From the NCBI GenBank assembly GCA_046330395.1, contig JAXLSS010000005.1, positions 62,001 to 126,000 of the forward strand: a stretch of 64,000 nucleotides of DNA. Reading direction: 5' to 3'. A program made the translations under genes and the position numbers. Of this stretch, positions 19,530 through 27,202 are shown piece by piece. The notes beneath the pieces are model-generated. The model was not told the DNA's origin and did not search any database. It saw only the letters and a list, made by a program, of their open reading frames with translations. The stretch's first letter is position 1, and each line of letters starts with the position of its first letter. Source of the DNA: Ga0077560 sp046330395. GTDB lineage: Bacteria; Actinomycetota; Thermoleophilia; Miltoncostaeales; Miltoncostaeaceae.

Positions 19530-21858
19530 CCGTGTGCTGGCCGCGGTGGCGGCCGGGGTGCTGCTGGTGATGCTCGTCGCCGGCTGGGCCGGGCTGTACG
19601 CCCAGCCGTCCGTTTGGCGCCTGGTGGGGCTGGGGCTGGGGGCCGGCCTCCCCGTGGCGGTGGCGGCGTGGAGCCGCGGCCGGTGGTGGATCCCGGCCGT
19701 GGTGCTGGCGGCCGTGGTGGTGTGCGCCACCGCCACGGGCCGGTCGGTGTTCCTGCTGCTGGTGGGCAGCCCCCACGAGTGGCGGGGCGTGGTGCGCACC
19801 CTGGCGGACGGGCTCAGCGACACCTCGTCGGCCACGGTGCCCGCGGTGGCCCCGCAGAACGCCGCGTTCATCTCGGTGCTGGATGTGGGGTTCGCCGCGC
19901 TGGCGGCGGGCGTGGGCTGGGAGACGCTGATGCGCCGCCGGCCGGTGGCCGCCGGCCTGCTGGTGTGCCTGGCCCTGGCATACCGCTGGACCGTGCTGGC
20001 GCCGGCGCACCCGGTGCGCACCGGCGCCCTCACGCTGGGCGGAGTGCTCATCGCCATCGTGCTGGCCGGGGGGCAGGTGCTGCGTCCCGGGCGCGCCGCG
20101 AGGGGCGTCACGGCTGCGGTGCTCACCGCGGTGCTCGCGGGGCTGTGGGCGCCCGCCGTGGTGGCGCAGAACGACGGCTGGTGGGACTGGCGGGGCTGGT
20201 CGCTGGGGGGCGGCCCGCGCACCTCAGAGAGCCTCGACCTGCGCCAGGACTACGCGCCGCTGAGCTGGCCGGGCGACCCGAAGGTGGTGATGCGGGTGCA
20301 GTCCAGCCGCCGCCTGCCGCTGCGGGCGGCCGTGCTGTCGGAGTTCGACGGCCTGTCGTTCCGGGTGTCCCAGGCGCAGGCCGGTCAGGCGCTGGCGATC
20401 GAGGCGCAGGGCGTCGTCTCGGTACGGCCCGCGCCGGACGTCCGGGAGGTCACGGTGCAGCGCATCACCTTCGCGGGATTCCACAGCGCCATGGTGCTGA
20501 CGGGCGGCACGCCCGCCGCCCTGGCCGGTCCGTTCACCGGCCGCGCCGAGCTGCTGGAGGGGGACACCGTGCAGGTGGACCCGCCCCTGGGCCCGGGCAC
20601 CAGCTACACGGCCACGGTCACGCTCAACGATCCGACCCCCCAGGACCTTGTGGGCGGCATCCGGTACCGCGGGGGTGAGGTGGCCGCCCAGCACGCCATG
20701 CCGGTGCTGCAGCCCGACACCGGTGGACTGCCGGTGCGGATCACGCTGTGGGACAACGGCCCGGGCAGTGCGGACGCCGCCTCGCTGGGGTCGTACGCGG
20801 CGGTGCGCCGGCTGGCCCTGCGCGTGGCCGGCAACGCCCGCTCCCCGTACGTGGCCGCCAACCGGATCGAGGCGTACCTGCGGGACGAGACGCGATTCAC
20901 CTACAGCGAGGACCCGCCCCAGGACGACGCCTCGCTGCCGCCGCTGGTGGACTTCCTGATCAACACCCACGAGGGCTTCTGCCAGCACTTCGCCGGGGCC
21001 ATGGCGGTGATGCTGCGCACCCTGGGCATCCCGGCGCGCGTGGCGGTGGGGTACACCGAGGGGCACCTGGACCCCACCACGCGCACCTACACCGTGCTGG
21101 ACCGCGACGCCCACTCCTGGGTGGAGGCCGAGATGCCCGGCGCCGGATGGGTGGACTTCGACCCCACCCCGGGCCGGTCCGCCCCCGATCAGGCATCGGT
21201 GTCCAACGGCAACTACCACGCCCCCGCGTCGGCCGCCGCCCGCCCCGAGACGAAGGTCACGCCCAAGCCCGTCAAGCCCGTCATCGTCCCGCCCACGCTG
21301 GCGCCGAAGCCCGTCCCCCCGGCGGCCACGCCGCGGGCCTCGGGCGGCGCGGAGACGCCGGTGTGGGTGTGGCTGGCGGTGGCCCTGGGCGTGGTGGGCG
21401 TGGCGCTGACCGGCCCCGGGGTGGCGGCCGCGGTGGCGCGGTCACGCGCCCAGCGCACCGGCGATGCGCGGGCCCGGGTGCTGGCGGCGGTGCGGTGGAT
21501 GGAGCAGCGGCTGGCCCGGCTGGGCGTGGCGCCGCCCCAGGAGGCCGACGGGCCCATGCGCACCGCGTGGCTGTCGGAGCACGCCGGCCTGCGCGCCGGG
21601 ACCATCTACCGGCTGGCGGCGGCGGCACGGTTCGCGCCCGAGACCCCCACCCAGGCCCAGGCCACCCAGGCCTGGCGGGAGGCGCGCGCGCAGGTGCGGG
21701 CCGCCACGCGCGGCGCCGCGCCCGCGCCGCATCACGGCCTACCTGCTGCTGCCCGGCCGCGGCGCGCCTCGCTGGCGCACCGAGCCCGCCGGCACCCCCG
21801 TGCGGCGCTGAGGTCCGCGGGCGCTACGGCCCGGCGGGGCCGTCCAGCACGATGGTGA
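19522..21858 (+). CDS. Transglutaminase-like membrane protein
   Basis: 778 residues. Several N-terminal membrane helices (residues 1-220) are followed by an extracytoplasmic region with a transglutaminase-like core: Cys in EGFCQHFAGAMAVMLRTLGIPARVAVGY, His in DRDAHSWVEAEMP, and Asp in WVDFDPTPG. A Pro/Lys-rich linker, one more helix (VWVWLAVALGVVGVALTG) and a short cytoplasmic tail complete it. The triad suggests a protease or cross-linking enzyme at the envelope. Together with MoxR and DUF58 it forms a widespread three-gene set whose function is poorly known. The Arg/Ala-rich last residues overlap the convergent dtd gene by 35 bp. Confidence 0.9.
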   Translation: MRDRVLAAVAAGVLLVMLVAGWAGLYAQPSVWRLVGLGLGAGLPVAVAAWSRGRWWIPAVVLAAVVVCATATGRSVFLLLVGSPHEWRGVVRTLADGLSDTSSATVPAVAPQNAAFISVLDVGFAALAAGVGWETLMRRRPVAAGLLVCLALAYRWTVLAPAHPVRTGALTLGGVLIAIVLAGGQVLRPGRAARGVTAAVLTAVLAGLWAPAVVAQNDGWWDWRGWSLGGGPRTSESLDLRQDYAPLSWPGDPKVVMRVQSSRRLPLRAAVLSEFDGLSFRVSQAQAGQALAIEAQGVVSVRPAPDVREVTVQRITFAGFHSAMVLTGGTPAALAGPFTGRAELLEGDTVQVDPPLGPGTSYTATVTLNDPTPQDLVGGIRYRGGEVAAQHAMPVLQPDTGGLPVRITLWDNGPGSADAASLGSYAAVRRLALRVAGNARSPYVAANRIEAYLRDETRFTYSEDPPQDDASLPPLVDFLINTHEGFCQHFAGAMAVMLRTLGIPARVAVGYTEGHLDPTTRTYTVLDRDAHSWVEAEMPGAGWVDFDPTPGRSAPDQASVSNGNYHAPASAAARPETKVTPKPVKPVIVPPTLAPKPVPPAATPRASGGAETPVWVWLAVALGVVGVALTGPGVAAAVARSRAQRTGDARARVLAAVRWMEQRLARLGVAPPQEADGPMRTAWLSEHAGLRAGTIYRLAAAARFAPETPTQAQATQAWREARAQVRAATRGAAPAPHHGLPAAARPRRASLAHRARRHPRAALRSAGATARRGRPARW

Positions 21859-22273
21859 CCGGGCCGTCGTTGCACAGGCGCACCCGCATGTGGGCCCCGA
21901 ACACCCCCCGCTGCACCGGCACGCCACGGGCCTCCAGCGCCGTGGCGTAGGCCTCCACCAGCGGCTCGGCCACCTCTCCGGGCGCCGCCCCCGACCACGA
22001 CGGCCGGTTGCCCCGGCGGGTGTCGGCCAGCAGGGTGAACTGGCTCACGCACAGCACGGCCCCGCCCACGTCGGTCACCGAGGCGTCGAAGGGCCGGTCG
22101 CCGCGGGCGAAGATGCGCAGCGTGGCCGTCTTGTCGGCCAGGCGCCGCGCGTCATCGGGCGTGTCGTCCGCCGCCACGCCCACCAGTGCGAGAAGGCCCA
22201 GGTCCACGGCTCCCACCACCCGGCCGTCCACCTCCACCGACGCCCCGTCCACGCGCTGCAACACCACCCGCAC
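21824..22273 (-). CDS. dtd: D-aminoacyl-tRNA deacylase
   Basis: 149 residues, the family's length. N-terminus VRVVLQRVDGASVEVDG, catalytic SQFTLLADTRRGNRPSW, and the Gly-cis-Pro segment DGPVTIVLD close to the C-terminus. It hydrolyses D-aminoacyl-tRNAs to recycle mischarged tRNA. The GTG at 22273 is the only start giving the conserved N-terminus. Convergent with the transglutaminase gene and overlapping it by 35 bp. Confidence 0.95.
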   Translation of the reverse strand: MRVVLQRVDGASVEVDGRVVGAVDLGLLALVGVAADDTPDDARRLADKTATLRIFARGDRPFDASVTDVGGAVLCVSQFTLLADTRRGNRPSWSGAAPGEVAEPLVEAYATALEARGVPVQRGVFGAHMRVRLCNDGPVTIVLDGPAGP

Positions 22274-22344
22274 GGCGCGATCAGCCGGTGGGCCGGGCGG
22301 GGGCCACGGCCGCGGGGTGGGGGTGTGGGAACGCCATGCGCGGG

Positions 22345-22350
22345 CATACT
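22345..22350 (+). promoter_or_regulatory. -10-like CATACT, predicted leaderless start
   Basis: CATACT, 7 nt, then ATG at 22358. Confidence 0.4.
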
Positions 22351-22357
22351 TCCCGGG

Positions 22358-22789
22358 ATGCCGTCCGCCCGCAAGCCGCACACCCCACCGGACGCGCCGA
22401 CGGTGGACATCGGGAACGCCCTGCGGGACCTGGGGCTGACGGTGACCGTGGCCGGTCCCCGGGAATGGCACGTTGCGCTGCCATCGGAGGCCCGTCGCAG
22501 CTTCGGGGTCGTGGTGCGCCACGCCGAGCGCACGGTGCGGCTGGTGGCGTTCTTCATGCGCACACCGGACCGCAACCGCGAGGAGGTGTTCCGGTCGCTG
22601 CTGCGCCGCAACCTCGACCAGGCCCACTGGCGGTTCGCCGTGGACGACCACGGCGACGTCTACCTGCTGGCGGCCACCGAGGTGGAGGGCCTGGACGCCG
22701 CGCGACTGGACGCGCTCCTGGGACAGCTCATCGTGATCGGCGACGCGGCCTACGACACCGTGATGCGACTGGGCTTCGAGGTCGCCTAG
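22358..22789 (+). CDS. YbjN/type III secretion chaperone-like small protein
   Basis: 143 residues. A basic N-terminus is followed by alternating strands and helices with WHVALPSEARRSFGVVVRHAERTVRLVAFFM and REEVFRSLLRRNLDQAHWRFAVDDHGDVYLLA, the pattern of YbjN-like and CesT-like folds in actinobacteria. The family is thought to act in protein-protein contacts; no enzyme motifs. The stop overlaps the convergent TPR gene by 4 bp. ATG set by CATACT 7 nt upstream. Confidence 0.65.
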   Translation: MPSARKPHTPPDAPTVDIGNALRDLGLTVTVAGPREWHVALPSEARRSFGVVVRHAERTVRLVAFFMRTPDRNREEVFRSLLRRNLDQAHWRFAVDDHGDVYLLAATEVEGLDAARLDALLGQLIVIGDAAYDTVMRLGFEVA

Positions 22790-23112
22790 TCCGACGGGCC
22801 GCCGAACAGCCGGGCCAGCCGGTAGTGACGCCGGGCCATCATGCGGTCGCCCATGCGGTCGCAGCTGCGGCCCAGGCCGAAATGGGCGTAGCCGTCGGTG
22901 GGGTGCAGATCGACGGCCACCTGGAACTCCTCGCGGGCGCGGGCATAGGCCCGGCAGGCCAGGTACGCACGACCCAACCCCTCCCGAATCGACGCCTTCC
23001 GGGGTTCCAGCCGCTTGGCCGCCTCGAATGCGACCGCCGCCTGGTGGTACTCGCGCATTCTCAGCAGATCGTGTCCGCGGGTGTACGCGGCGTAGGCGTC
23101 CTCGTCGCTCAT
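22786..23112 (-). CDS. Small TPR-repeat protein
   Basis: 108 residues built of about three tetratricopeptide repeats: AYAAYTRGHDLLRMREYHQAAVAFEAAKRLEP, then ASIREGLGRAYLACRAYARAREEFQVAVDLHP, then GYAHFGLGRSCDRMGDRMMARRHYRLA, each with the usual small and aromatic positions. No signal peptide or catalytic domain. Probably a cytoplasmic scaffold of unknown partner. ATG at 23112 follows TACCCT by 6 nt. Confidence 0.8.
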   Translation of the reverse strand: MSDEDAYAAYTRGHDLLRMREYHQAAVAFEAAKRLEPRKASIREGLGRAYLACRAYARAREEFQVAVDLHPTDGYAHFGLGRSCDRMGDRMMARRHYRLARLFGGPSD

Positions 23113-23118
23113 GACCAC

Positions 23119-23124
23119 AGGGTA
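23119..23124 (-). promoter_or_regulatory. -10-like TACCCT, predicted leaderless start of TPR gene
   Basis: On the minus strand TACCCT, 6 nt, then the ATG at 23112. No matching -35 found. Confidence 0.45.
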
Positions 23125-23191
23125 GACCGCCGACCCGTCTGACACATGCCATCCGGATCTCCGCCGGAACATGCGAGATTGGACGCCGCGT

Positions 23192-24766
23192 ATGGCCGAC
23201 GTGCTGGCACACAACCCGTTGCTCCTGCTGTTCGTGTGCCTCGCCGTGGGCAGCGCGGCGGGGGCGGTGCGCACCCGCGGCTTCGCGCTGGGGCCGGCGG
23301 CCGTGCTGTTCACGGCCCTCGGCCTGTCGGCCTGGGACGGGCGGCTGGCCCTGCCCCAGATCGTGGGTTCCCTCGGGCTGGCGCTGTTCGCCTACTGCGT
23401 GGGCATCGCCAGCGGGCCGTCCTTCTTCGGGGCGCTGCGGCACAACCTGCCGGCGGTGGTGGCCGTGGTGGGGGTGCTGGGCGGGTGCGCGGTGGTGACC
23501 CGCGTGGTGGGCGGTCTGCTGGACCTGCCCGGGGACGTGATCGCCGGGGTGTACGCCGGCGGGCTCACCAACACGCCGGCCCTGGCCGCCGCCACCGAGA
23601 AGGCGCACGGCGCCGCCGGACCCACGGTGGGGTACTCGGTGACCTACCTCGGCGGCGTGCTGGTGATGCTGGCGGTGGCCGCATGGGCCCTGTCGCGGCG
23701 GGCGCCCGCCGAGGACGACGCCACCGACCCGCACCAGAAGCTGGTGGTGCGCACCCTGCAGGTCACCAGCGACGACCTTCCGGCCCTGGGCGAGATGGCC
23801 TACGACACCGAGCACCCGGTGGTGTTCACGCGGGTCAAGCACGGCGACGACCTGGCCGTCGCGCACGACTCGGACCACCTGCACCCCGGCGACCTGGTGG
23901 CCGCGGTGGGACGCGAGGAGGACGTGCTCGCCGTCACCGAACGCATCGGACGCCAGGCCGACGAGCCCCTCACCCTGGATCGCCGCCAGCTGGACATGCG
24001 GCGTGTGGCCCTCTCCAACCGCAGGCTGTCCGGGCGCACCATCGCCGAGCTCGGCCTCAACGACTTCCAGGCCCGCGCCACCCGCGTGCGGCGCGGCGAC
24101 GTGGACCTGATGGCCCGCCCCGACATGCGTGTGCACCAGGGGGACCGCATCCGCGTGATCGCGCCGCGGAACCGCATGGCCGAGCTGTCGCGCCACCTGG
24201 GCGACAGCGAGCGCGGCCCCGGGGACCTCAACCCCGTGGGGCTGTCGGTGGGCCTGGCCGCCGGCCTGGCCCTCGGCACGGTGCCCATCCCCGTGCCCGG
24301 CGCCGGCACGCTGACGCTGGGCGTGGCGGCGGGGCCGCTGCTGGTGGGACTGCTCCTGGGACGCATGGCCCGCACCGGTCCGGTGGTGTGGTCGCTGCCC
24401 TACACGGCCTCCCACCTGATGCAGAACCTGGGCATCCTGATCTTCCTGGCGGCGGCCGGCTCACGGGCCGGCGGTGACCTGGTGCACGCCCTGCACGGCG
24501 GTGCCGCCCTGCGTATCGCCCTCACCGGGCTGCTCCTCACGGCGCTGTTCGCCGCCAGCCTGGTGCTGATCGCCAGGGCGTTCGGGCTGGGCGGACCGCG
24601 CCTGGCCGGCCTGGTGGCCGGCGCGCAGACCCAGCCGGCGGTGCTGGCCTTCGCGCAGGAGCGCACGGGGGGCGACCAGCGGGTGGCGCTGGGGTACGCC
24701 CTGGTGTTCCCTGCGGCCATGATCACCAAGATCCTCGCCGCCACGCTGCTGGCCGGAATGGGGTAG
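23192..24766 (+). CDS. AspT/YidE-type transporter with two RCK_C domains
   Basis: 524 residues. Two membrane halves (about residues 5-165 and 355-524, five to six helices each) flank a cytoplasmic insert holding two TrkA-C (RCK_C) domains (about 180-345). Each half carries a Gly/Thr-rich re-entrant-like motif, GVYAGGLTNTPALAAATEKA and GLVAGAQTQPAVLAFAQERT, diagnostic of the aspartate:alanine exchanger family. The substrate is uncertain; RCK_C domains usually sense nucleotides or ions. ATG at 23192 gives the natural start MADVLAHNPLLLLF; an ATG at 23171 is possible. Confidence 0.85.
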   Translation: MADVLAHNPLLLLFVCLAVGSAAGAVRTRGFALGPAAVLFTALGLSAWDGRLALPQIVGSLGLALFAYCVGIASGPSFFGALRHNLPAVVAVVGVLGGCAVVTRVVGGLLDLPGDVIAGVYAGGLTNTPALAAATEKAHGAAGPTVGYSVTYLGGVLVMLAVAAWALSRRAPAEDDATDPHQKLVVRTLQVTSDDLPALGEMAYDTEHPVVFTRVKHGDDLAVAHDSDHLHPGDLVAAVGREEDVLAVTERIGRQADEPLTLDRRQLDMRRVALSNRRLSGRTIAELGLNDFQARATRVRRGDVDLMARPDMRVHQGDRIRVIAPRNRMAELSRHLGDSERGPGDLNPVGLSVGLAAGLALGTVPIPVPGAGTLTLGVAAGPLLVGLLLGRMARTGPVVWSLPYTASHLMQNLGILIFLAAAGSRAGGDLVHALHGGAALRIALTGLLLTALFAASLVLIARAFGLGGPRLAGLVAGAQTQPAVLAFAQERTGGDQRVALGYALVFPAAMITKILAATLLAGMG

Positions 24767-24773
24767 CCCCGGA

Positions 24774-24802
24774 GGGCTCCGCCGGGCGCGGGCGGAGGGC
24801 CC
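24774..24802 (+). terminator. Possible terminator after the AspT-type gene
   Basis: GGGCTCCGCC (24774-24783) can pair with GGCGGAGGGCCC (24791-24802) with a 2-nt bulge. No T-run follows, so confidence is low. Confidence 0.3.
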
Positions 24803-24824
24803 GAACAGCGGTATGAGCGGGTGC

Positions 24825-24830
24825 TATCGT
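24825..24830 (+). promoter_or_regulatory. Extended -10 of the rimP-nusA operon
   Basis: TATCGT preceded by TGC (TGn extended -10). Transcription would begin near 24837, about 90 nt ahead of rimP, leaving room for the attenuator hairpin. Confidence 0.5.
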
Positions 24831-24864
24831 TGTCCCGAGAAGGTGAAGTCGTTGGGACGTCGGG

Positions 24865-24889
24865 AGAGTGGGCTGGTGCCCACTCTTTT
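24865..24889 (+). promoter_or_regulatory. rimP-nusA leader attenuator hairpin
   Basis: AGAGTGGGC (24865-24873) pairs perfectly with GCCCACTCT (24878-24886) around TGGT and runs into TTTT: an intrinsic terminator placed between promoter and first gene. A very similar AGAGTGGG hairpin precedes rimP in Firmicutes, where NusA autoregulates its operon through the leader. Function here is inferred. Confidence 0.75.
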
Positions 24890-24926
24890 CGTTTCGGCGA
24901 AGGGAACCGATCGGGAAAGGGCGGTG

Positions 24927-25382
24927 ATGGCAGAGGACGTGCGCGAAGCGCTCGAGCGCGAGGTCGAGGCGTGCCTGTCCACCGCCATGCCGCAGGTCGA
25001 CCTGCTGGAGCTCACCGTGATCGGCTCCGCGGGCGACCCCGCCATCCGCGCGGTGGTGGACCATCCCGACGGCGTCGACCACGAGGTGTGCGAGCGGGTC
25101 ACCCGCGCCCTGCAGGCCGTCGGCCTGGGCGATCGCTACGGCATCGAGGTGTGGTCACCCGGTCCCGAACCCCCGCTGCGCACCCCGGAGCACTACCGCA
25201 GGGCCATCGGTCACCGCGTGTCCCTGCGCGTGGCCGACGACCGGCACACCCGCACCCGCGAGGGGCTGCTGTCGGTGGTCACCGCGGACGGCGTCGGCAT
25301 CACCACGGCCACCGGAGTGGTAGACATCCCGTTCGGCGCGATCAGGCGGGGTCGTGACCTGGATGGGGGCGAACGTTGGTAG
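24927..25382 (+). CDS. rimP: Ribosome maturation factor RimP
   Basis: 151 residues. The N-terminal alpha/beta domain has LLELTVIGSAGDPAIRAVVDHPDGVDHEVCERVTRAL, then IEVWSPGPEPPLRTPEHYRRAIGHRV and the C-terminal SH3-like barrel ending IPFGAIRRGRDL. It assists 30S subunit assembly. The ATG at 24927 follows GGGAAAGGGCGGTG. The VSSPG motif common in RimP is VWSPG here. First gene of the nusA-infB operon. Confidence 0.95.
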   Translation: MAEDVREALEREVEACLSTAMPQVDLLELTVIGSAGDPAIRAVVDHPDGVDHEVCERVTRALQAVGLGDRYGIEVWSPGPEPPLRTPEHYRRAIGHRVSLRVADDRHTRTREGLLSVVTADGVGITTATGVVDIPFGAIRRGRDLDGGERW

Positions 25383-25440
25383 GCACCCTCATCGCGCCGG
25401 CGTGGGCCGGCACGTGGGCCTCCGATACGAGGAGCTGCAG

Positions 25441-26904
25441 TTGAACCGCGAAATCATCGAGGCGATCAAGCAGATCGAGCGCGAGAAGGGGATCGATTCC
25501 GAGACCCTGCTCATCGCGCTCGAGGATGCCCTGCTTGCCGCGTACAAGAAGACCCCCGGCGCATCCGAGCACGCCCGCGTGGAGATCGACCGCGACAGCG
25601 GCGCCATGCGCGTGTTCCAGCTGCTCATCGAGGAGGGCGACGAGGTGCGCGCCCTGCCTCAGCCGGAGTTCGTGATCCCGGAGGGCGTGGACCCGGCCGA
25701 CGTGGAGCCGCCCGAGCCCGAGATCGACTGGGACGCCTACGCCGACGAGGAGATCGAGGTCATCGACGTGACCTCCGACAACTTCTTCGGCCGCATCGCC
25801 GCCCAGACGGCCAAGCAGGTCATCCTGCAGCGCATCCGCGAGGCCGAGCGGGAGATGATGTACGACGAGTACGTTGACCGCGTCGGTGACGTGGTCACGG
25901 GCATCGTGCAGCAGTCCGACCACCGCTACACGCTGGTGGACCTGGGGCGCGTGGAGGCGCTGCTGCCCGAGAGCGAGCAGGTGCAGGGCGAGCGCTATGA
26001 CCACGGGTCGCGCGTCAAGGCCGTCATCACCGAGGTGCGCAGCTCCGCCAAGGGCCCCCAGGTGATCGTGTCCCGCCGGGCCGACCAGCTGGTGAAGGAG
26101 CTGTTCAAGCTCGAGGTGCCCGAGATGGCCGACGGGCTGGTGGAGATCCGGAACGTGGCCCGCGAGGCGGGCTGGCGGTCGAAGATCGCGGTGGTGTCAC
26201 ACGTGCAGGGCGTCGACCCGGTGGGGGCCTGCGTCGGCCCGCGCGGTTCCCGCGTGCGCATGGTGGTGAGCGAGCTGCGCGGCGAGAAGATCGACATCAT
26301 CCCGTTCAACGACGAGCCGGCGCGCTACATCGCGAAGGCCCTGTCACCGGCCCGCGTGCGCGAGGTGCTGGTGGACGACGAGAACCGTCAGGCCACGGTC
26401 ATCGTCCCCGACGACCAGCTGTCGCTGGCCATCGGCCGCGAGGGCATGAACGCCAAGCTGGCCGCCCGCCTCACCGGGTGGCGCATCGACATCAAGAACG
26501 AGTCCACGTTCGCCACCGAATCGGACGACGGGTTCGAGGAGGACTCGGTGGGCGGCCTGGCACGGTGCGTGGCGGTGCTGCGCAACGGGCGCCGGTGCCC
26601 CAACGCCGCGGAGGCCGGGACCCGGTTCTGCGCCATCCCCGGCCACGTCAAGCTGGCGCAGCTGGAGCAGGGCATGGGCCGTGCCATGACGGCGGAGGAG
26701 GTGCAGGAGGCGGTCACCCCGAAGGGCTTCACGCGGCTGTCCGACCTCGTGGCCTCCGGCCAGGTGCCGCCCCCGCCCGAGCCCGCCGCCCCGGCGGCCG
26801 GGGAGGCCCCCGCGGAGGCGGAGCCCGCGGTGGAGTCCTCGGAGCCGGTGGCCCAGGCCCAGGCCCCGGCGCTGGCCGACCCGGCCCCGAACGGGGAGGG
26901 ATAG
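25441..26904 (+). CDS. nusA: Transcription factor NusA with C-terminal zinc-knuckle-like extension
   Basis: 487 residues. N-terminal RNAP-binding domain (NREIIEAIKQIEREKGID), S1 domain (GDVVTGIVQQSDHRYTLVDLG, from about residue 146), and KH1/KH2 (VGACVGPRGSRVRMVVSEL and LAIGREGMNAKLAARLTGWRIDI). The TTG start at 25441 has AGGAG 7 nt upstream and gives the conserved MNREIIEAI; longer frames reach back into rimP. The unusual part is residues ~375-410, GLARCVAVLRNGRRCPNAAEAGTRFCAIPGH, a C-x9-C-x10-C-x4-H pattern that looks metal-binding, followed by an acidic Pro/Ala-rich tail. Confidence 0.95.
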   Translation: MNREIIEAIKQIEREKGIDSETLLIALEDALLAAYKKTPGASEHARVEIDRDSGAMRVFQLLIEEGDEVRALPQPEFVIPEGVDPADVEPPEPEIDWDAYADEEIEVIDVTSDNFFGRIAAQTAKQVILQRIREAEREMMYDEYVDRVGDVVTGIVQQSDHRYTLVDLGRVEALLPESEQVQGERYDHGSRVKAVITEVRSSAKGPQVIVSRRADQLVKELFKLEVPEMADGLVEIRNVAREAGWRSKIAVVSHVQGVDPVGACVGPRGSRVRMVVSELRGEKIDIIPFNDEPARYIAKALSPARVREVLVDDENRQATVIVPDDQLSLAIGREGMNAKLAARLTGWRIDIKNESTFATESDDGFEEDSVGGLARCVAVLRNGRRCPNAAEAGTRFCAIPGHVKLAQLEQGMGRAMTAEEVQEAVTPKGFTRLSDLVASGQVPPPPEPAAPAAGEAPAEAEPAVESSEPVAQAQAPALADPAPNGEG

Positions 26905-26930
26905 CCACGGCCACCGCCACCCACATCCCG

Positions 26931-27185
26931 GTGCGGCGCTGCGTGGGATGCATGCGCCGCGCACCCAAGGCCGAGCTGGTGCGTTTCGTCGCGGTGTGCG
27001 ACGAGGGCGCCATGCGGCTGCGGCGGGATGTGAGCGGACGGATGACCGGCCGGGGGGCGTATGTGTGCCCCGGCGAGGAGTGCTTTTCACGGGCCGTCGC
27101 CCGGCGCGCCTTCGGGCGGGCCCTCAGGGTGCGCGGCGAGGAACTGAAGGTCGAGACGGAGCGCGTCGCCCACCCGGCGGCGTAG
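26931..27185 (+). CDS. ylxR: YlxR-family RNA-binding protein
   Basis: 84 residues. RRCVGCMRRAPKAELVRFV is the family signature, followed by GRMTGRGAYVCPGEECFSRAVARRAFGRAL. YlxR-type proteins bind RNA and have been reported to influence RNase P and transcription. GTG at 26931 is chosen as the last start before the signature; no strong Shine-Dalgarno. Lies 26 bp after nusA and 17 bp before infB. Confidence 0.9.
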   Translation: MRRCVGCMRRAPKAELVRFVAVCDEGAMRLRRDVSGRMTGRGAYVCPGEECFSRAVARRAFGRALRVRGEELKVETERVAHPAA

Positions 27186-27202
27186 GCTTCCGAAGGAGAA
27201 CG

